Source: Limanda limanda (lineage: Eukaryota; Chordata; Actinopteri; Pleuronectiformes; Pleuronectidae). Taken from it: a DNA stretch of 64,000 bases. The DNA lies in contig NC_083647.1 of assembly GCF_963576545.1 (NCBI RefSeq), positions 8,225,007 through 8,289,006 on the forward strand, written 5' to 3'. The position numbers were made by a program, and so were the translations under genes. Positions 1 to 13,900 of the stretch are shown here, piece after piece (within the stretch, counting starts at the first letter, position 1; every line of letters starts with the position of its first letter). The notes under the pieces were generated by a model. The model was not told the DNA's origin and searched no databases. It saw only the letters and a program-made list of their open reading frames with translations.

Positions 1-880
1 CTTTGATGACAAGGAGGCATTATTTTCCACATGGTTCTGCGGCAGTTTTTTAACATCCAGGCTTTCACTTCTCTCGCTATAGTCTCTCGCCACGCCATTT
101 ACCAGGTTAATGCCCTCCTCCGACTTCTCTTTAATAATCTTTGTTCCTGTCTTGTGGGTGTTTTTTGTCGGAGAAATGTCCCTCGCCTCAGATTTCCCTT
201 CCTTAGCTTCCTCAAAACTCTGTTTCCTGACAGCTTTGGTTGGACTGATGGAAGATCTTAGAGATTCTTTGGTCCGAGGTTGCTTTTGTAGTTTGGAGGT
301 AAACACTGAGGAGTCGCTCACTGATGTTTTGTCTGGTGTCACTGGTGATTTCACATCAGCATCCGATGATGACCTTTTTGGGATTTTAGACTTTGAACTC
401 TCTGTGCTTGAGGAACCGTTAGTGCTTTGGTCTTTTAATGTTGGTAACATAGAAGCCGTTTTCTCACTGCTGTGTTCCCTCGGTAGTGGAATATCACTGG
501 AAGTTCCCACTTTTGTTGCCTCTGTGGAGCCCTTGGCCTTTGTTGTGACATTTTTGGTCTTGCTTCCGGCTACAGAGGATGGGGTCTTTGCTCCACCTGC
601 TGTGGTAAGTCGACTTTCTGTTGCAGCTTTAGGACCTCGTTTGGAGGGTGTAGCCTGATTTGTCTCCTTGCCTCTTATCCCAGACACGGAGGGTTGGGAC
701 TTTGCTTTGTACATGTCTGAGGGAGCAGAGGTGTCATCAATGTTGGAGGACTCAGAGTCTGCTTCTTCTTCACCTAGAAGTTCAGGAGTGTCAGTGAGGG
801 CCGTCTCATCTGTTGCTGTGATTGGCTCTAGGTCGGCGTCCTTGAGTTCTGCAAGGTCGTTGTTTTGGAGACTTGGCACT
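1..880 (-). CDS. Coding exon 4 (partial) of large disordered CRYBG1/AIM1-like protein
   Basis: This is the fourth coding exon of the left-hand minus-strand gene; it is open across its whole visible length and continues beyond base 1. The acceptor is a good pyrimidine-rich AG just above base 880. It enters in the phase left by exon 3: two bases come from exon 3 and one from here, making a Leu codon. The 293 codons seen are rich in Ser, Thr, Lys and Pro, with stretches such as ESSKSKIPKRSSSDAD and ISPTKAVRKQSFEE, no predicted globular domain and no membrane segment. Long disordered Lys/Ser/Pro exons like this are known ahead of the beta/gamma-crystallin repeats of CRYBG1 and its relatives. No crystallin repeat lies inside the window, so the family name is inference. 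The exon is real with high confidence; the identity is moderate to low. Confidence 0.75.
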
Positions 881-1911
881 CTGTCAGATGAGAGGGAGAC
901 AATTCAACAGAAATATTAAAGTGCAACTTTACACAAGTTTTGTCTCAAGTGCCATATCAAAAGCAGCATTAATGTATTTTATCTTATAACAATCATATTA
1001 TTTACTTTGCAACTATATTTGAGTGTGCACCATCTAAACAAATCACTATAACCACAGTCTTTAAAACATACAAACACAGTACTTTGGAGGCATGAACTTT
1101 AGTAGAACTTTGAAATGCTGTACTTGAGTATTTCAATTTTATACAACTTGAAAAATTGCACTGGGCCAATCCTGTCATCAAAATTTTTTTGTATAAGCGT
1201 CTAATACTTGTATTTATATTGTGAAGTTTTCAGTGTCTTTGGAGAGAGTCAGGCAGAAAGGGAACTAGTTAGATTGAAACATTAGCTATGCAGAAGGTTA
1301 AACTTTACCACCCTGCATTAGCTCTGACCCCATAAATTAGTCCCAGTTTTCAGGAATGTTCCAGGCATGCATGGTCATCTTTATCCAGGAATGCACAGTA
1401 ACTCAAAGTTTTACAAAGCATTACCAGGTTCACCCCATTACTCATTCTTTATCCGTTTCGAACCGTACCCATGTATTTGCCACACGTCAATTAAAGTACA
1501 TCTACGTAATCCTGAAGTCAAACAACGTGTGCAGGCTGTATTCTCCAGTTGCCTGTCAAGTTTTGTAATGACCAGCTCATTCAGGTAGTGAATATACACC
1601 ATAGGTAAACACAGCTAAGAGGATCTTCTCTACTGCATTTACTGTTTCCTAACCAACAATTACTTTTGAAGCATTTTTAAGTTATCCATTATAGAATGTC
1701 TGTGTGATTAGATGGGCTGGGTATGAATATTTCAGTGCCTAAGCGCAGGTTTGGTTTGGTTTGTTCTCCTCTGGTACAATGGAGCATGGGAACTCAGAGC
1801 TCAGGTTGCACGTCAGCTCGGCTCATTTACCTCCCCTGCTTTCCGTTTCTCCCAGGATCAGACGGGTTTTAACAAAGTAACCACAGAAAGGTAAAATAGA
1901 CAGAAACTCAC
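881..1911 (-). other. Intron 3 of the CRYBG1-like gene
   Basis: This intron has a GTGAGT donor at 1906-1911 and a pyrimidine-rich acceptor at 881-882. It is AT-rich and I see no further exon or recognisable repeat in it. Confidence 0.75.
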
Positions 1912-3320
1912 AGTTGGACTTCTGTTGTATCTGAATCCTTTGAAGCTGAACTTCTGCTGCACTCCTCTCCCGTCGGTTCCTTCTCCTCCAGACCCTGCTC
2001 TTGGCTAATGCACACCTGCTCAGCAAAAACCTTGTGCTTTGAAGGCAGATTCACAGTCTTGCGTGTGATGCGAACCTCTCTCGACTTGCGCCTCTCGGGA
2101 AGGGAACCTTTCTCTGAGTCCTTGCCGGCGTCAGGCTCCTCTGGCGGTGGCGAGCTTGTTTGGAACTCCCCTCCGGAGGAGATGGCAGGTTCTGGCAGGC
2201 TGCCACTGGGCGGCAACGTCTCTGAGGGGCCGTCTGCAGCGTCCTGAGAGATGGAATCGTCCTCAGGTATTACCGTGACAGGTATGGCAAAGACAGGGGG
2301 CGAGTCTGCTCTGAAGTCCACCTCCCTTTCTGTCATTGCATCCCTCTCTTTCTCCCCCTCCCTCACCACTGCCTCCTCCTCGCCCATGTGTGTTTCAACC
2401 CAGATGGCTCTGTGGAATCGGACAGGAGATTCCCTTCCGGCTATTTCCCCGCTCTCATTTGAAGGGTCCCATTCCATAGGTGTAGATTCAGAAAATACCT
2501 GACCTCTCCTCCTGTCTCTGGACTTTTCCCTCCCTTTGTCTACGGATTCTCCTTCTTCCTTTGAGGTGGAAGACTGAGAGCCTAATCGTATTCCTGTTAG
2601 CGCAGTGCTGTGCCCCCTCTTTCCAACCTTCACAGAGCTTTTCTTTGATGCTAAGCTTATAGAAGTTAAATTAGGTGAGTTTGGACCCTCAGCTGTTTTG
2701 AGAACTGGGGTTTTAAATGGCATCTGTGTGGTCGATCTAACTGTACCGTCCTTGGTGGAAGCCTTTGCATTTGTCTGGATGTGTTCTTCTAAATTAACCT
2801 GCAGCTTCTTGTTTACTTCCTCCACCACTGACTCTGCAAACCCTATTTCTGTGCCTGAATCAGCACTTCTATGGGTGGTAGTAGGAAGTTTCCGAGAGGC
2901 AGGAGTCACATTCCCAGAATTCTTGTCACCGCTGGCTGTGCTGATCCTGCACACATTTGTCTCCCTCACACTGCTGCGGCCGCTGCTGCTACTGTCAGCG
3001 AAAGGGGGATCTGCGTCATCCATCACCAGAGAGACTGTGCTCGAGGCGCTGGGACTGGGGCATTGGCTGCGGGCATTGACCTGCTCTGCTCCCGTCTTGG
3101 CCTCGCCGTAAAGGGGCAGCTCGTTAGCTTTTCGAGAAGGGGTTGGCGTCTTTTGCCCATCCTCCTCATCCTCCGACTGCGTTGAACGCGGAGACAGGGG
3201 GGATGCTGGGGAGCGTGCATCATTGGAGGCATCTGAAGAGTGCCTGCTACTGCTCTTCTTTCTCTTGGAGGTGAAGAAGTTGCTGAGGCGATCCAACACT
3301 CCTCGCTTCTCCTCCGAATT
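1912..3320 (-). CDS. Coding exon 3 of large disordered CRYBG1/AIM1-like protein
   Basis: This 1,409-bp exon has a CTTTCAG acceptor just above 3320 and a GTGAGT donor just below 1912. It enters in phase 0 and leaves in phase 2, matching its neighbours. The start of the exon product reads NSEEKRGVLDRLSNFFTSKR followed by a Lys/Ser-rich run. A short basic 'GVL..L..FF..K+' block of this kind resembles the conserved N-terminal block of CRYBG-family proteins. The rest is Ser/Pro/Glu-rich and disordered, with a short ordered-looking segment near the end (TVNLPSKHKVFAEQV). There are no signal peptide, transmembrane or enzymatic motifs. In the family the role is cytoskeletal and structural, with AIM1 proposed to bind actin; that is family knowledge and not visible here. 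An open frame continues above 3320 up to 3563, but the splice signals exclude it. Confidence 0.8.
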
Positions 3321-6300
3321 CTGAAAGAGGACAGACAAGGAGCAGACAGAAAGACACATGTTGAGGTGGGGAGAGAGCAGCAGGCACATCAATTTTTGTC
3401 TGGCTCTAGTATAAAAGGAGAAATGAAAATGAAAACTACAAATACACTCTCGAGCTAATAGACAACCAAAAAGCGTATGAAACAAACAGACCTTATTTAA
3501 TTCACCACAAAAATCTCCAGGCCAGAGGCGATTTACACAATCAGGAATCCAAAGTGAATTCACATACTTGTGCCCTCATTTTCAATTATACACTGCCATT
3601 AACTTCAGAAAAATAAAAGCTTGAGAACAAGGACACGATAAAGATACAAAAGTATCTATGTGTTCATGCTCAGTCTGACAAATTGTGCAGTTAGCAAACC
3701 TATGGTCACATTTACTAAATGCTCTAGGGGAGGGTTGTCTTAAAAATAGTTTATGCTTCATCAACCTAGATGGGTTGTTCAAGCTGTTAATGTCTGTTTG
3801 GTGTGTATGCATTAGTTTCTGTTTGATCTATCTGTTTGTTCTTTGTTTTAGTTATTCTTTCTCTTTTTCTCCCCCGCAGTTGTTATTGGGTAACTAAGGG
3901 TTGTACAAAAAACCTTTTCCCTGGATTGTAATTATCTGTCAACAGAATTGAGACAATGAAGGGGCAGAGGGCAATGGATGAAGGCAGAGATGAAGAGGTT
4001 TAACGTATAAAAGAGAGCGACTCTGGCTGCAAATTTAAGTCCAAATCAGTGAGAAAATGAGAAGAACCTGTGACCACAACCCAAAAGATATTTTGTTCTG
4101 TGTGCCTGATCTTTTCCCAGATTACATACATGAGCAGTGCAAAAAAAAAAGCTAGCCAAGCCAATGTCACCTAACCTGACTCAAATTTGAATATTATCGG
4201 GTCGGGTATCAACTCTATAATATATACGACAGAAAATGGTTTCTGAATTGTCCCTAAATTTATATAACAGATGGACTATGTAAGAAAGGTAAGTGACAAT
4301 GGGAATCGCCAAAAGCACGTTAAAAAAAAAGATATATACTGAGTATTTTTTGTTCCTCTTTCAGCTTGTTTATTTTGTCAAAATACTCGGTTTGCAGGTT
4401 ACTGTTTTGCAAAGTTGACAGAAAAAAAGTTTTATTTAAGATTCTATTTTCTTATCTTTACGAAGAGAGCCTGGTGAAATCCATAAACCCATGTGCCAAT
4501 AACAACATGCACTAATGACCAACTAGATATAAAACCTCTTATTGTTTAGCTCAAGGGTCACTCACCAACGCTACTAACTGCACAAACACAATAAGAACAA
4601 AATTAAGTTGAACAAGAAGGTTTCAGTGTTAAACGGCAGCCGCCGTCAAATATAAACCACGTCTTATTGTTTCCATGAAGCACATGAAACAGGATTTACT
4701 TCACAGCAAAGAAGCCCTGACACAAAGGAGGAAAATATTGTGCCGCCATAACACACCTTGGAAAACCTGGCACAGAAGAGCAACAGTAACCTGAGCACAT
4801 GTTAAGGCAAGAAGCATGAATCACACTGTGAAAAAAACTGTTAGTAACCACATTTAAACAAACATCAGTTACATACCATTGGGACTTCCTGGAGTCTAAG
4901 TTGTAGAATTCGCAGACCAAGGAAGTTAATGAAGACATATAATGATCCTCGGAATGATCCCTTAACTAGGAAGTCACAAAGGTGCTTGTAAAGTTAAATA
5001 TATAAGCCAGTGTCCTTATTCTTCATGTGAATTAGAAAAGCAAAGACTGAAATGATCAGTCGTCCCTCCTGAGCAGAGGAGCAGCACTCGCTGGTGAGTT
5101 TCTCCAGAGACTCCCAGCTCTGAACAAAGTGACTGACCCGAGGGCATGGTCATTTGCATCAAAGCAACAGTGTGGAGAGAAACCAATGTTGTGAAACGAG
5201 GATCACATGGCAAACAAGCCCAAAGAAATTCTCTCAATCCAGTGAAACGGAAGGGGTGTGGAGTGCTGGAGACAACCCCACCCTTCAACATGCAGCGACT
5301 GGGAAAATCAATAGGACCTCTGTTATCTACTGTGGTTTTTTAGAAGAATTCAACTGGTTTCATTCAGACAGGAGAAGCACAGTGACACGGGTCAAAGGTT
5401 TTGTGCTGTAATAGTAAGTAAATACATTTGAAGGCAAATCAACAAATGTAAGGGTTAAACCTGAGCAGTCCCCGCACTCTCCAGCGTTGTCAAACATTCA
5501 GGTCATTTCACTGAGCAAACAGCAGGTACTGTGGCCGGGTTTTCCAGTTCATGTCTAAACAGAGTGAAATACGCAAAAAACTAACCAAGCCAAGTCCTCG
5601 CTTGGATCTAGTATCATGTAGTCGAAGCTGTGGCACTGTACCTGGCTGTCTTCACTCATTCACAAATCGAGCTGAAGTGAAGAGGACTTTGGAAAAAAAA
5701 GTAATATCCCGTGTCTTGAATAGCCACTTGTCGGCCCTCAATGCAGAGCGACCACAGGAGAACAAGCTCTCCTCCGAGGTTGTATTTACTCAAAGCAATG
5801 ACAAGTGTCAGGTAGGTGGAGATACCGCACTGAACTTCCTTATCTGTCAGCCAAAGCTCTGCTGTGCATTCTCTGATATAAAAACACAGCAACACCAATG
5901 TTGTCATATTACTGTTAACCACTGCAGGTCACTGGGGTGTGAAAGGCTGCGCGACACATAGCACACAAAATTAGTTTAAAGTGACTTTTTTCAGCTATTA
6001 GTCTTATATGCTGAGCGGATACCACCTCATCAATATCAGAAATGATCACAATAAATGTCACATCATTTTTTCTTTTAAGTTTAAAGACAGATTCTTTACT
6101 CTTGAGTGTAGGTTTAAACTCTTTTTTATGGTAAATGCCCTGTATTTATAAAGTACCTTTCTATTCCTGCTGACCACTCAAAGTGCTTCACAGTACAGTT
6201 TTACATTCATCCATTCACACACTCATTCATATACAGTGCATTGATGTGCTTTCTCTATGAGAAGGGGACATTTGCGGTTCAGTATATTGCCCAAGGACAC

Positions 6301-7000
6301 TTACTGTAAACGTAATGTAAGTCAAACAAATATCAAGGTTAGCAGGTTGGACAGCTTAAAAAAAGTGTAAAATGATTATCTGAGCAGGATCTTTGTAAGT
6401 AGGTACTTAAAACATACTCAATCAACTGAACGCTACCTGACATTATTTTACCTGTGACCTAACCGCTCTGATCTCTGGTGCTTTTTGCATTTGTTGAGTC
6501 CTCATATCCTATAAAAATGGATAAAGCTCTAACACTTTCTGTCAGCAGACTACATTAGATGCAACAATGTTGAAATCGGGTAACTGAATTTGTCTTTTTC
6601 TTTTTGTCAAATATGCAGCAAAAGATTTCCTGGACCTATTAAATTGAGTAATTCGTTGAATTTATAATTGGATTATAATCTGGTGAGTTTTCTTCCACTT
6701 GTAAATGAAACTACAAAAGTACAAAGTAAAAATCATATATAATCTCATTGAGGTAAAGATATTTTAAAGTATTCTCTGTCATGTCATGTCAGCGCAACAC
6801 ATTTTTCAGATTTGCTGTTTCTACCAGAAAAGTTACTATAGCAACCAGAGCTATTGGATAAATGCAGAGGAGTAAAAAAGTAAAAGTTTTGCCTCTGGAA
6901 ACAAATACAAGTAAAACAAATTCTACTAAAGTACTAGTCTGTAACATCTTCAGTTTTCATTTCAACTATGAGAAAATATGTGTGTGTGTGTAAAACCAAC
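3321..7000 (-). other. Intron 2 of the CRYBG1-like gene
   Basis: This 3.7 kb intron is bounded by a GTTGGT donor at 6995-7000 and the acceptor above base 3320. It is AT-rich. It holds a degraded dispersed repeat at about 6125-6320; otherwise I see nothing that looks like an exon. Confidence 0.7.
6125..6320. repeat. Dispersed fish interspersed repeat
   Basis: The segment carries the familiar teleost repeat pattern 'ATGGTAAATGCCCTGTATTT...AAAGTGCTTCACAGT...TTGCCCAAGGACACTTACTG'. A related end sequence recurs at 23265-23345 in this window. The repeat class is not assigned; it is recognised by pattern only. Confidence 0.5.
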
Positions 7001-7142
7001 CTTGGAAAATTTGGAGGGTGAAAACTGGCTGCTTGGCTGAGTCATGTCGAAGCTGATCATGGAGGTGGAATCAAACCGAGGGTCCCAGTCCGACTCAGTG
7101 CGGAAACTGAACTCTGTGGAAACGCTCATCTGGTCGAAGCTC
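7001..7142 (-). CDS. Coding exon 2 of CRYBG1-like gene
   Basis: This is a short 142-bp internal exon. The acceptor is CTACCAG just above 7142 and the donor AAG|GTTGGT is at the lower edge. Its first base completes a Met codon begun in exon 1, and it ends in phase 0. The product contains SFDQMSVSTEFSFRTESDWD and then FDSTSMISFDMTQP. The perfect phase match with exon 1 (about 16.8 kb upstream) and exon 3 is the main evidence that these are one gene. The motif is acidic and aromatic with no known domain. The plus-strand open frame over the same bases is an antisense shadow. Confidence 0.75.
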
Positions 7143-9154
7143 CTGGTAGAGGGAGGCAGGAAACCCAGGGGGGGGGACGTGGGGAGAGGGACGGAGAGGA
7201 TGTTAGGTCATCAGTTATTGTTCCGCTTCCCAATGTATAACGCTAATGTTTTTGTTATGTATCCATCAAACAGCCTGACATTAAAACTTGTTGGGGATTT
7301 CTATCTCTTTGAATATTTACAGTTTCTGGTTAAAAATATAAGATAACAGAATAAAATCCAATGATACGAGCACATGGTAGTTGCAGCATAAGAGTTCTTG
7401 TGTTAGTTTATGACAAAGAAGAAAAAGGATAATGAGCAGTCTCCAGTGTAAACATGAAAATAAAACCTTATCAGACCCAACCCTGAATCAGCTTTTGCAG
7501 AGACAAGTTTGAGCTCCTCAGTGCTGACACCTCTGATTGTTCTTCAACGTCATTGTGGCGTGGAGTTGGAAAAACACACACAGGCCGACAATATGACACC
7601 TGAGAGAGAGAACGCCGAGCCGTGCACGCGGACCAATTAGAGGGCAGCCGAGGATTCTTAAGCACGTGTGAGGCATGGGGGGATGGAGGAGCGGCCCTTT
7701 TTCTTCTCCTCCTGCCAGAGTTAGTGCGACGCTTCAAAGCAGCAGCAGCACACCCAGTCCGGACCCAACAACCACCTCCTGCACAGCGAGCAGTGCTGCA
7801 CAATAACACACGGCATTCTGAGCTGTCTGAACAACACATGCATGGCTGTGCTAGGGCTAAGAGGTGGTGTCAGGTCATGTGACTCAGCGTGAGGTGCTGT
7901 TGTCGATACAGTGAACAACACAGAGCCTCTCCAGCTGGGAGGTCTGTGGTATTTTCCTCAAGATGTCAGCATTTCACTTTGCAGCTGTGGTAGAAAACAA
8001 CTTCAACCTTCCTTCGTCTTCCAGGATGTGAAGACATAGGTGAATTATGAAAGTATATTCTTTGCATGTGTGTCTGTAATCTTACATAACCTGTTCCAGC
8101 ATGTCCCCAGACCAGGACACACGGCCTGTGCAGTACTGTGTTTACCCACAAGAGGTCAGCGTTGGATTAATTTTCCAGTTGATGTGACCGTTTTAGTGGG
8201 TTTTGTCTGTGGTAGAAAGTGAAACCACTTCAGTTAATGGCTGTTGCACGGACTGAGGAACACATTGTGACCAACATGGAGATAAACAACCAGCCGTCTT
8301 CTTGCACATAATGACTGGGTGGTACAGATACACTAGTCTCAGTAATGAATGTACAGTAGAAAACTGGATTAGATCCATTCATCTGATTCCAAACTGTGCT
8401 CACTCAGATCACTGCAGCTTTAAGCCGCTCAGAGAGTTCATCCATGATGTTTGCATTCTTCGCGGGCTAACCTGTAGGATGAGTCCGTCACACCTCACCT
8501 AATATGAACCTCATGCACCTTTTTCATAATGCTACAAGCCAATCATCAGACTGTGCAGTCTGCTGTACGTATGAAAAACACATGTACATGTGATCCAACA
8601 CAGACAAAGCAAGGGTTTTCTTTGGCCATTTGTCCTATTAAACAATTTTTCATTGATTTAATTTGTTTATATATTTGATCGGGACAGTGCTGTGCTACCA
8701 CTGCTGTCCTGATGAAGCAAGACAAAAAGCTAAAAGGTGATTAAACAGTGACACCAGCATTACATTTAACAGATAGGGGAATTGTTAAGACAGAATAGAG
8801 GCATTTTCTGCCTGCTGAGACTCATGTCACTTTGCAATATGTAATGCAAAAGCATAACAGACAAAAGTGGCCTATATGTGGAGGTGGTGGGACAGCAGAG
8901 AGGGCTGAGTTCCAGGGAGCAGTGGCTGTTGGTGTTTGGCATCATTGGAGGAGGACATGAGGATAGAGGATAGAGGATAGAACTCCTTAGGGCTGGGCGA
9001 TACGACTTCAAATCAATAACACTTAGAACTGATCTTTATAATAACCTGCTCAATTCATAATTATGTTCCTGGATAAACGAGGCTTCTGCAACAATAAAGT
9101 TAAATCACTGCATTCCTTCATAATCTGCTCGAAGAACTTCTCTCCTGTCTGCAA

Positions 9155-9194
<40 letters not shown>
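9155..9194. repeat. GT microsatellite
   Basis: An almost perfect (GT)n run of about 40 bp inside intron 1 of the CRYBG1-like gene. Confidence 0.95.
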
Positions 9195-9195
<1 letters not shown>

Positions 9196-10799
9196 TCCTC
9201 GTCTCCGTCGCTATTCACACATTTATTTGGTTATTAATGGATGGTGTAGGATTTGAATCTGGATCCCTGATGCTGTGGCTGTGCTCGTCACATTACCTCT
9301 CGTCTTGTTTACTACCAAAGTGTTTAAATACGTGTCTCATAAACTGTTGAGTGAATCAAACACACACGAAGTAAACCTGCCTGTACGTGTCCCAATAACT
9401 TCTTTGTAGTGTTGGTGTTTATTGTTAACGTGTGAAGTGAGCACAGGTCAGTGGGGGAATGACGAAGGAGGACATGCAGCAAAGTGATACAGCACAGAAC
9501 GTAGCTGAAACCCGACAGTTCGTTAATGTGTGCATTGGGTAAAGTATTAACTGAATTAACCGTCATGAGCAACATTAAGTCAGAGGTTATAATCAGACAA
9601 GTGAAGGATCTCTCTCTCAGGCAGACAGAAGTGCAACTGATGTTGAGTGTCTAACATAAATGTTGAGGTGTCTCCACGTTTGAAGTATAAGAAAGTGTCA
9701 GAGATAAACGGAGCAGCAATGACATGTTAGATTTTTTTTTTTTTAAATGGCAGTGCATGTGAATATGCATATTGTATATCTAAGCAATTTCATTTAAATG
9801 TGCTATATACATATACTTAACTTGACTAAGGAGAAACAGGTAGGATAAAAACTCGGGGGCACAGACAAGTTATTTCCATAGGTTACCCCACAAGAAGCAA
9901 GCAAGGACGTGTTCAATCAATCAAACATGGAAATATAGGAATAACGTTCGAACACGTATGTGGAGAGAGTGAACCTGCCGATGCTTTGCTTTCACTCTGG
10001 GTTTGTCCATGATCGTGCTGCACTTTGCCTTGTAATGATTTCAATTTTAAGCAAACCCTGAAGTAAATGCAAATACGTAAGAAAATAAATGAAAACAAAC
10101 ACTTTACAATGTGAGTCGGGACTGGGTTTTAGGCTTGGGCAGTTTTGAGTTGAGTGAAAGCTGAGTGAGAGGGGAAAGGTGACCAAAGCCTTCTGAAACC
10201 TTTGACGCCAACACAGCCCTTAAGCTGAATTTCAAAAGAGGTTGAATGTCTGGAAGTTGTTTGGGTTACAGCTTAGATGACATCTTCTAAGACAGTGAAT
10301 TGTATGAGAAAAATGCAGCCTATGCATCCGTGTGAAAAAAGAACACAGGAGAATAACCCCTGACCTTGTTAAAGAAAAGTTGCAGAATCCCATAGAGTGA
10401 AATCCGTCTCCCTCACACTTGCTCAACGTCATGATGCAGGAACAAACCAGCTCTGACTTGTCTGTTTGTTTTGTCGCACTAAGACAAAAGCTCTACTCTT
10501 GAGAGCACACCATTTATGAGAACTTAATGAGGAATATTTGCTGTTAGGACTTCGAGGCAAAATGGCAAAGTGTCGGACGGTCGATTGGCTCACTGTGGCT
10601 GGCCTGTTATCAGACCCTTAGATTAGGGTCAGCCAATTTTAGCCCGAAATGATAGATAAGGGTTGTTTCAGTGTAGCAATGTTGCAAGTCTCCAAAACTT
10701 TCCCCCTCAGTAATGTATCTCAGTGCTGCAAATCTGTAAAGCAGCTGAAGTTAGCGATTTAAATGTTGACCATTATAGGGACAATATGGCCAAATAGTA

Positions 10800-10985
10800 T
10801 CACATTATTATTATCACCATGGAGGTCATGTTTTAACTTTGTCTGTAAATTAGCAGGATTAATCAGAAACTACTGGATGGATTAACATGAAACTTTTTGG
10901 ACAGATGCTGTATAGGTCAGGAGAGAACCCATTATATTTTGGTGTGCGGATTCAAATAAATGGATGGATTCAGGAATTGTGTTGC
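10800..10985. repeat. Dispersed fish repeat
   Basis: The pattern 'AAACTACTGGATGGATTAACATGAAACTTTTTGGA...AGAGAACCCATTATATTTTGGTG' is a widespread teleost interspersed repeat. It is recognised by pattern only, and I cannot fix its ends. Confidence 0.5.
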
Positions 10986-13900
10986 ACTTTCTCTGCAGCT
11001 TTTCCCACAGAATTGATTAAATCTAAGGCGGTAGTGGGGTTAACTATCACTCCTGCTCACACACGCAACAGATTTCAAATGACAGGTACTAAAGGGGGGA
11101 AAACAAGTTCTCTTGTGAGACCGAACTGTATTGCATTCCACTAGCGGGTACGTGCACAAATTCAAACTATGAGGTATGCATGGATGGTAAGAACTTTATA
11201 CGTGATAGCGCGAGTCAACAATCACCAAATAGCTGCACAATGCGCACAGATATAAAATGCAGCAACTGCACAAAACACCAAGTTAGAGATCATCTAATGT
11301 TTATTGTGAGAAGTGTAAAAACATTATGATACTGTGGCAGGAAATTAGAATATGGATGGCCATCAATCCAGATAAATAATGGGAGAGACTACTTTGACAA
11401 GGCGAGATAGAGCCTTAGCTTTAGCTTAGCTTTAGCCTTAGCTAAGGTATGTTCTCTCAGAGCGCACTTGTAGTTTCTATTAAGTCATTATTATTGCTTT
11501 TGAATGAAGGTTGTGGCTTTAAAATCTTCTTCAGAGAATAACAAACATGTTCAACAGCAAAATATTGAATTGAAGTACCCAGACTGACTATAAATTCACC
11601 AGTTAAAATCCGACAAGTGCCATTTATCATATGCAATCCATTCTCTCTATTGCTCCCTATTTTCCATAACTGTCAACGGATCGCTTACATATGACCCCAC
11701 ATATAGATGACATCATCTAGTATGCAGCAAACCAAGCTATTACAAGCTACAGCCTGCAAAATTCCTGAATCAAATGAAATACAGTCTCACAGAAATCACA
11801 GAGAAAGAAAACCTTGAAATCATCAAAACTGAAATAAAACCACTAGAAATACAGCCAGTTAAAAGTACAAAAATACCAACATGTCTAATGAATGTTAGCT
11901 TTTGCCCTATATCTTCTAACCCCAAAAAATAGAAGATATATACACTCAAAATATCTTTAAAGGCAAGTTTTTCAGAACCCTATTCAGCAACAATTATTTT
12001 TTCTGAACCATATAACTTCTTTATTTCATTGAGGTATAATAATAGGATACAAATGAGATTATTTTTGCAAATGATCCTTAGGGTTTCTTAAATCGTCTAC
12101 CCAATCCAGAGGAAAATAAGCCATTGGTGAGAAATACAAAGAATCACCAGAAATAATGAAATTTGGCACATTTTGATTGCCCCTTGTGGCTGGCTGCAGT
12201 ATAGGTAATAAGCCCCATCTCCTCCATGTTAGCAGATAGGACATTAAATCAAACTAAAAACTCAAAGTACAAGTCAAATATGTTTATTCAAATACGATTT
12301 ATTTTATTTTAGGTAGTTAGCACACAAATGTATGAATACGTTTGGTTTTAACCTATTATCTGATGGTATGAAAGCAGGATGAAAAAGCTGACACTGACTC
12401 ACAGTTCGTCGGCATTGGTCGGACCTCGATACTATGGATCGTTAGGACAACAAGATGGCAGCCTCTGTATCCTGGCAATTTTGCGTCATATTTGTACAAT
12501 GTCCATCAATACAGTTTGTAACTATAGAGAACCGACTCTGTAAATAGCATGATAAACTCACTTGCCTTTTTCACTGGGCTGCATTCAGCCAGTCTATGTG
12601 TTACACACATCTATGTATCTATCTATCTATCTATCTATTTAATATTCAGTTGGACAACATACAACCATATGCATTTTGAAACCTCCACCAAACCTAAACT
12701 ACTGATGGCTCTCATGCACACCAGAGATTAGCATCACACCAACATGCTGGTGCCACGAAGAGGGTTATCAACACACTCATTTTTCACCTCAGTAACAACA
12801 AGGCAAATTAAACAAACAGATTTCAGTTAGCTCGGCAAACCTGCAGCACTGCGTAGAGCTACTGGCTCAACTCAAACAAGGGATGGAAAGATTTCAAACA
12901 CTGACTCACCCTCGTTCGGGTATATGAGGGGTATAATGAGTCACTGGAGACTGTTGATGGAAGATACCTTGTTCCTATATTTGCCTGAAGTAAGTTCTAG
13001 GGCCATATTGCCCAACAAGAAACTTCGAGCCAGCCAGTGAGCTGAGAAAAACATGTCACACTCTTTGTTTCTTTACAATTTCATGTTCAGACAACACAGC
13101 AGCTGAAACAAGCCTAACGTGCAACAAATAATGCAACTATAAAACAAAATACTACGATGAGCTGCAGTGCTGATGACAAGATATAAATAGGATCTGAATT
13201 GGCTTCGCACTGTGCTTCCAAAACAGCAGTGGACAATAAGAGTTACTGGGAGTGCCTGAGCAACTCCTGCAGGGCCCAGTGTTTGCCAGATGCTGGGCGG
13301 GTCCGTAACAACCAGTAGGCTGCAGTCCCCACATTTCCACATGGACCAATAACCAGAGCGGCGAAAAACAAGCCAACGAAAGTTTCGGAAATCTTTTCAG
13401 TGAAGACATGATGCATCGTTTGAAAAACCTGCACAATGACTTTCAGAACAGAGCCAAGGGCATATCTTCTCCCACTTGCAGAATGCACAGTGTAGTGGTA
13501 ATAAAATGCACGCAGTCTATCACTGTCACAGAAAGTCCCATTCAGGATCAGAGCCAGCTGTGACGTTACCACAACTACATGCAGATGGCAGAGTTACAAA
13601 GGCAGCTCACAATGCTGACATGTTGACTTTGGAAGGGGAAACAGGAACCGATATATAGTTGCATAAAGTCCAAATTCTGGCAGATACTTTATGTTATTAG
13701 TAATAAGTATAATGCATTTTCAACTTAGCAATTGTCATAACATTTAATTGATATAGTCAAATACTAACTAGGATTTTCAAAACAATAATTTAACACGCTG
13801 ACAGCAAGCTTTTCTGTTTTATTTATGCTCACAAAATATGACTTGTTTCTACAGTACGTGTAAGACGATACTTTCTCACTGACGAATTGAACTGCCTCGT

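Noticed and set aside
110..919. Plus-strand open frames over 110-919
   Set aside because: They are antisense to a longer minus-strand exon with correct splice phase; Ser/Thr/Lys-rich codons give open antisense frames.
13243..13572. A 109-codon minus-strand frame
   Set aside because: No family resemblance, no splice-site or promoter support; consistent with chance in a 16.8 kb intron.
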